From: Parvibaculum sp.
GTDB taxonomy: Bacteria > Pseudomonadota > Alphaproteobacteria > Parvibaculales > Parvibaculaceae
Assembly: GCA_020062605.1 (NCBI GenBank)
Contig: JAGUWA010000226.1
Coordinates: 1-9,247, forward strand
Length of the DNA: 9,247 nucleotides
Direction: 5' to 3'
The first letter of the stretch is position 1. Each line of letters starts with the position of its first letter. Positions 5,496-9,247 of the stretch are shown piece after piece. The translations under genes and the position numbers were made by a program. A model generated the notes under the pieces. The model had not been told where the DNA came from and did no database searches. It saw only the letters and a program-made list of their open reading frames with translations.

Positions 5496-8400
5496 TTGAA
5501 CTCTATACTGACCTATATCGCCGGGCTGCTGGTCGTTCTGCTCTTCGCGGCTCTGGTGGGGCCGAGTCTCGTCGACTGGAATCAGTTCCGCGAAGAGATC
5601 GAAGCGCAGGCAAGCGACGCAACTGGACGGCCCGTGAGTATCGGCGGCGACATCCGCTTTCGTATTCTGCCGGCGCCGCATCTGACGCTTGGCAAGATCA
5701 AGGTGGGCCAGAACCCCGAAGCGGAATCGCTTCCCTCCGATCTGAACTTCGCCACTTTCGCCGAGATCGATGGAGAGGTTGCGCTGGCACCGCTTCTCAG
5801 CGGCGATATCGAGATTACCAGCGTTCGTATCGTCGAGCCCGAGTTCAACCTGGAAGTGCTTCCGGACGGTTCGGGAAACTGGCGAGGAATAGCCCTCGGC
5901 GAACGCATGCCTGAAGAGGGCATGTTTTCGCTCGCGTCCATCAGCCTTGAAAAGGCGAGCTTCGTCAACGGCACGGTGAACTATCGCAATCGGCTGAACG
6001 GACGGAGATGGAAGGCCAGGGATGTGAGCGGAGAGGTCGTTGCGACGTCGCTGCTCGGCCCGCTCAGGTCGGAGTTGACAGCGACAGTCGACGGGATTCC
6101 GGTCGCGGTCCGCATCGGGCTGGGAAGCTTTGCTGCCCAGAAGGCCTTCCGTGTCACAACGGAAATCGATTTCCAGGATCGGCCGCTGACCTTTCTCTTC
6201 TCGGGCGTGGCCACAGAGTTCTCGCTCGCCGCACGGCTCGATGGGAACGCACGACTCGAATTCGCGGAAGATGGTTCGGAGAAGACCGGCGCGGTGCGCG
6301 CTGATGCAGGCATGGTGATCGACGCGCGGCAGGCGACGCTTCGAAACGTGGCGATCGCGATGGGCGGCACGACGCTTGGCGGATCGGCGGAAATCAGGTG
6401 GGAACGGGATCCGGTTTTCTCGGCGCGGTTTTCCTCGGAGAGCTTCACGCTTGATCCGTTGTTCGACCGGGTCGAGCAGGGTGATGGCGAAAAGGAGACA
6501 TCCGCCATCGAGCGTCTGCTGTCGGCCTCCCTGCCCGCGAACGCGGAAGGCGATGTCAGCATCGAAACGGGTGTGCTGCGCCTGCGGGGCTCGATCATTC
6601 GCGATGCGAAACTCGCGCTCTCGCTCGCCGGAGGCGCTGTCACGGTCGAAGAGGCGAGCGGAACGGTGGGTGGGCCAACCAAAATTTCCGTACAGGGAGT
6701 GCTTCGGCCGGATGAGAAGAGCCTCCGCCTGGAGGGAGAGACGAGTCTTGCGAGTGCCAATCTTCGCGGATTGGAGCAGTGGATTGCCGAATCCCGCGGA
6801 CAGGAGCGGAGCGAGACAGCGAGCGCTTCACGCGTATCCCCCTTCGCCGCGCGCGCCGTGCTCCGTCTTATGCCGGGTGAATATGAATTCTCCGAGATCG
6901 AGGCGGCTCACGCAACGGAGCTGTCCGAGCCGCAGCTCCGAGGCCATGTCGTCTATCGCAATGGTGGAGAACGTCCCGCGATCGATGCCCGGCTCGATGT
7001 CGCCAATTTCACTTTCGATCCGCTTCTTGATCTTCTTCCCGAAGACAGCGACCCCTTTGCCTTTCTCGACGCGCATGACGTTGCGCTCAACCTGAAAGCG
7101 GAGCGGCTCGACATCTTCGGACAAAGCTTCGGACAGGTCGAAACGGAGATGATGCTCGACGCGGGCAAGCTCACCGTCGCGGATTTGACGATCGGCGATG
7201 CGGCTGGCGCTCGTTTTTCGTTCAGCGGCGAACTCACGGGTGTTACGACCGGCAAGCGCGAGGATGTCAGGGGCGCCTTCACAAGCACTATTGAGGCGGA
7301 ACGTTTCGGCGGTCTGCTGGAAGCGGGCGGCATCGATGTGCCCGACGTGGAGGGCCCCGTAAGTCTCGTGGTAGCCGGCGCTTCCGGCGAAGCCGATGAC
7401 AGCATGTCGCGCGTCGACACGCTCACCCTCAAGGGGTCCATCCGGGGAAGCCGCGTCGACGGCGTGCTGAAGCGTCTCCACGAGGGCGATGGCGGTATCG
7501 ACAAGGTTGAGATGATCGGCAACGCCGTGAACGAGGAAGGCCGCATCCTGCTGGAGCAGCTTGGTCTTTCGCCGCGAGAGGGGCTCGCAGGCTCGGGCGC
7601 CGTTTCGGTGAAGCTCAGCGGCGCGCAGGATGAATTCGAGACGAATTTCCGGGTGAATGTCGACGGTACGACGCTTACCGCACGTGGCAAGGTTCGCGAT
7701 CCTTTCGAGGCGTTGAAGTTCGAGGGCAGGACGGAAATAGCGGCGTCCGGCGTCATGCATGTGCTTGGTTCTTTCGGCGCGCCCGGGGTGCTTGCCGACT
7801 GGGTCGGTGCACAGGCGGCTGGCCCGGGATTCGTCTTTTCCTCCAACGTGGTCTGGGACAAGACGAGCCTGACACTGGACGGATTTGAGAGCGTGGCGGG
7901 AAGCTTCCGTGTTTCGGGCGACGCAATCTGGCGGGCGGGTGAAGGCGACAAGCTGCCTGTCCTCACGGGTACGTTCGAGAGCAATGCCGTCGATCTCACG
8001 CCGCTTGTCGAAGTTTCGGCGGCGGAGGAGGGCGTCTGGCCCGCAAGCGCGCTCGATTGGTCGCCTCTTGGTGCTTTCGACGCGGATGCGGACCTGAAAC
8101 TGGGCCGCCTGTCGCTCGGTTCGCTCTCCGTTTCGAACGTCACGACCCATGTCTCCGTGTCGCATGGTGTGCTTACCGCATCTCCCTTTGCCGGAGAATT
8201 CGCCGACGGACGAATATCGGCCGGGGCGAGGATCGAAGGCGGCAACGGCGAACCGGGTATCGGGTTCACCGTGCTTGTGGAAGAGGCAAGCCTTGCCAAG
8301 GCTTTCTCCCAGGCATTCGGCGCTTCACCTGGAAGCGGCCGGCTCTCTCTCAATGCGCAACTGCAGGGACAGGGCCGAAGCTGGCTCGCGCTGATGTCCT

Positions 8401-8936
8401 CTGCCAATGGCGTTGGCAAGTTCGATGTGACGGACGCTGTGTTGCGTCCGTTCGGTCTCGAAAGTTTCAGCAAGGGGCTTGCGGATATTCAGACTATCGA
8501 GGCGTTCCCGGCGCTTGTGCCGGAGAGGCTCTGGCAGGGGGAAACGCCGGTGCGGAGCATTGGCGGCGGCTTTCTGCTGGAAGAAGGGGCGATGAGCTTC
8601 GCCGATGAAGAGATCGAGCTCGATGGCGGAACGGCGAAGGCCAGCGCGGCCTACGACCTCACGCGCCTCACTTCGAAGGCGGAACTGATCGTTGTGCCGG
8701 CGTCTCCGGAGGGTGCGCCGGCTTTCAGCATCACCGCGCGCGGACGGACAGGCGAGATGGAGGTCGAAGCCGACACGAATGCGCTTCAGGACTTCGTTGC
8801 AAAACGCATTCTGACGCGAAGCCTGGAGGAAACTGGTGCCGAAGTGCCGGATGAATTGCGCGATCTGATGGAACTGCCGCCATCGGTCAACGGCAGCATA
8901 GTTACACCTCTGCCGCGCCCGCCGGCTGCGAACTGA
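5496..8936 (+). CDS. AsmA family inner-membrane-anchored periplasmic protein
   Basis: Large AsmA-like protein of about 1146 residues, anchored in the inner membrane with the bulk in the periplasm. The family is tied to outer-membrane assembly and, through its bridge-like beta-groove fold, to lipid transport between membranes. One N-terminal membrane helix spans about 4-23. VDWNQFREEIEAQASDATGRPVSIGGDIRFRILPAP follows at 26-61, the classic AsmA start. The middle is repetitive beta-strand-like sequence with LxLxGxI patterns. The C-terminal AsmA_2-like part runs from about 935 to 1110, including GKFDVTDAVLRPFGLESF near 974 and LEEGAMSFADEEIELDGG near 1030. Length fits alphaproteobacterial members. 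TTG at 5496 is chosen because it gives the family N-terminus and follows GGAGAG; a GTG at 5427 is the alternative. Transcribed alone, divergent from DUF4169 and ending 4 bases before the convergent RHH gene. Confidence 0.88.
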   Translation: MNSILTYIAGLLVVLLFAALVGPSLVDWNQFREEIEAQASDATGRPVSIGGDIRFRILPAPHLTLGKIKVGQNPEAESLPSDLNFATFAEIDGEVALAPLLSGDIEITSVRIVEPEFNLEVLPDGSGNWRGIALGERMPEEGMFSLASISLEKASFVNGTVNYRNRLNGRRWKARDVSGEVVATSLLGPLRSELTATVDGIPVAVRIGLGSFAAQKAFRVTTEIDFQDRPLTFLFSGVATEFSLAARLDGNARLEFAEDGSEKTGAVRADAGMVIDARQATLRNVAIAMGGTTLGGSAEIRWERDPVFSARFSSESFTLDPLFDRVEQGDGEKETSAIERLLSASLPANAEGDVSIETGVLRLRGSIIRDAKLALSLAGGAVTVEEASGTVGGPTKISVQGVLRPDEKSLRLEGETSLASANLRGLEQWIAESRGQERSETASASRVSPFAARAVLRLMPGEYEFSEIEAAHATELSEPQLRGHVVYRNGGERPAIDARLDVANFTFDPLLDLLPEDSDPFAFLDAHDVALNLKAERLDIFGQSFGQVETEMMLDAGKLTVADLTIGDAAGARFSFSGELTGVTTGKREDVRGAFTSTIEAERFGGLLEAGGIDVPDVEGPVSLVVAGASGEADDSMSRVDTLTLKGSIRGSRVDGVLKRLHEGDGGIDKVEMIGNAVNEEGRILLEQLGLSPREGLAGSGAVSVKLSGAQDEFETNFRVNVDGTTLTARGKVRDPFEALKFEGRTEIAASGVMHVLGSFGAPGVLADWVGAQAAGPGFVFSSNVVWDKTSLTLDGFESVAGSFRVSGDAIWRAGEGDKLPVLTGTFESNAVDLTPLVEVSAAEEGVWPASALDWSPLGAFDADADLKLGRLSLGSLSVSNVTTHVSVSHGVLTASPFAGEFADGRISAGARIEGGNGEPGIGFTVLVEEASLAKAFSQAFGASPGSGRLSLNAQLQGQGRSWLALMSSANGVGKFDVTDAVLRPFGLESFSKGLADIQTIEAFPALVPERLWQGETPVRSIGGGFLLEEGAMSFADEEIELDGGTAKASAAYDLTRLTSKAELIVVPASPEGAPAFSITARGRTGEMEVEADTNALQDFVAKRILTRSLEETGAEVPDELRDLMELPPSVNGSIVTPLPRPPAAN

Positions 8937-8940
8937 CGCT

Positions 8941-9195
8941 TCAGCGCTCTGCGTCGCAGGCTGCGCCCCGGTTCTTCACTGCCTCCAGTACATAGACGCG
9001 AATGGCGGAGGAGAGACTGCCCTTGCCGCCGCGTGCCGTATCGATCCGGCGCACCAGCTCGTTCACCGATGTCTTGTCGGTGCAGGCGAGTTCCTTCAGC
9101 GTGTCCCAGAAGGGCGGTTCGAGCGAAATGCTGGTGCGGTGACCGGCTATGGTCACCGAGCGCTTGACTTCGTTTGTTCCTCCGTCGCCGTCCAT
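8941..9195 (-). CDS. Ribbon-helix-helix domain protein (RHH_4 type)
   Basis: Small probable DNA-binding protein of 84 residues. KRSVTIAGHRTSISLEPPFWDTLKELA at 11-37 gives the beta-strand and first helix, and SLSSAIRVYVLEAVKNR near 61-77 a second helical part, as in the RHH_4 family common in alphaproteobacteria. Its target is unknown. Two starts are possible. ATG at 9195 has GGAG 6 nt upstream and is used here. ATG at 9210 adds five residues and overlaps the preceding stop as TAATG, which would allow translational coupling, but its GGAG is only 2 nt away. It follows the presumed fumC directly on the same strand, so the two are probably cotranscribed. It converges with AsmA with a 4-base gap and no visible terminator. 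Confidence 0.85.
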   Translation of the reverse strand: MDGDGGTNEVKRSVTIAGHRTSISLEPPFWDTLKELACTDKTSVNELVRRIDTARGGKGSLSSAIRVYVLEAVKNRGAACDAER

Positions 9196-9201
9196 CTGGT
9201 T

Positions 9202-9205
9202 CTCC
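9202..9205 (-). promoter_or_regulatory. Shine-Dalgarno GGAG favouring the inner RHH start
   Basis: GGAG on the minus strand, 6 nt from the ATG at 9195. Good spacing here argues for the shorter protein over the TAATG-overlap start at 9210. Confidence 0.5.
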
Positions 9206-9209
9206 GGCA

Positions 9210-9247
9210 TTACTCCGGCGCGATCATCTTCTCGGGCCGGACGACCG
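9210..9247 (-). CDS. fumC: C-terminal end of a gene, probably class II fumarate hydratase (3' fragment)
   Basis: Reading inwards from the right edge, minus-strand codons give VVRPEKMIAPE and a TAA at 9212-9210. This resembles the conserved tail of class II fumarase, where E. coli FumC has a WVRPEQMVG stretch close to its C-terminus. Fumarase converts fumarate to malate in the TCA cycle. Only eleven residues are visible, so the call rests on this short match plus the neighbouring RHH and DUF4169 genes, which I associate with fumC in alphaproteobacteria. The stop overlaps the upstream RHH ATG as TAATG. Confidence 0.6.
   Translation of the reverse strand, partial: VVRPEKMIAPE

Noticed and set aside
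5023..5499. 158-codon plus-strand open frame beside the AsmA start
   Set aside because: It is antisense to the DUF4169 gene, Ser/Arg-rich and without motifs or a good ribosome binding site.
6828..8473. Long open frames on the minus strand opposite AsmA (445 and 506 codons)
   Set aside because: They lie wholly antisense to a clear AsmA protein, have low-complexity Arg/Ser/Pro-rich translations without recognisable motifs, and are expected from GC-rich codon bias.

Overview
The window looks like an alphaproteobacterial chromosome segment. GC is high, codon use is uniform across the main genes, and the right end has a fumC / ribbon-helix-helix / DUF4169 cluster of alphaproteobacterial type. A Parvibaculum- or Hyphomicrobiales-like host is my guess from gene content and repeat types. 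No replicon or lineage marker fixes it. I see no phage, IS transposase, CRISPR array, tRNA or rRNA.

Left part (1-3853). A ClC-type chloride channel/antiporter with C-terminal CBS domains runs in from the left edge and is missing its N-terminus. It converges with a small hotdog acyl-CoA thioesterase. The thioesterase is divergent from a GlcD/LDHD-type FAD-linked 2-hydroxyacid dehydrogenase. Three palindromic intergenic repeats punctuate these genes. Two belong to the family with GTCATCCCGGC arms and lie between convergent gene ends. One, with CGTCATTGCGAG arms, lies between divergent gene starts.

Middle part (3854-4981). A TetR-family repressor is followed 3 bases later by a HlyD-type periplasmic adaptor that stops after 123 residues. 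No transporter genes follow. This looks like the left-over start of an efflux operon whose distal part has been deleted. The control region is intact: a 30-bp perfect palindrome overlaps the -10 box of a strong sigma-70-type promoter, which implies autorepression.

Right part (4982-9247). A short DUF4169 gene (minus) is divergent from a large AsmA-family gene (plus, probably TTG start). AsmA converges, with a 4-base gap, on a ribbon-helix-helix gene (minus). The latter follows what I read as the last codons of fumC at the right edge, overlapping as TAATG at one of its two possible starts. AsmA therefore sits in reverse orientation between RHH and DUF4169, two small genes I expect to be neighbours downstream of fumC.

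I found no convincing previously undescribed multi-gene system. The most useful leads are the truncated efflux operon with its intact operator, the repeat family in which the short copy can be derived exactly from the long one, the ClC residues at the internal proton site, and the AsmA gene lying between two small genes.
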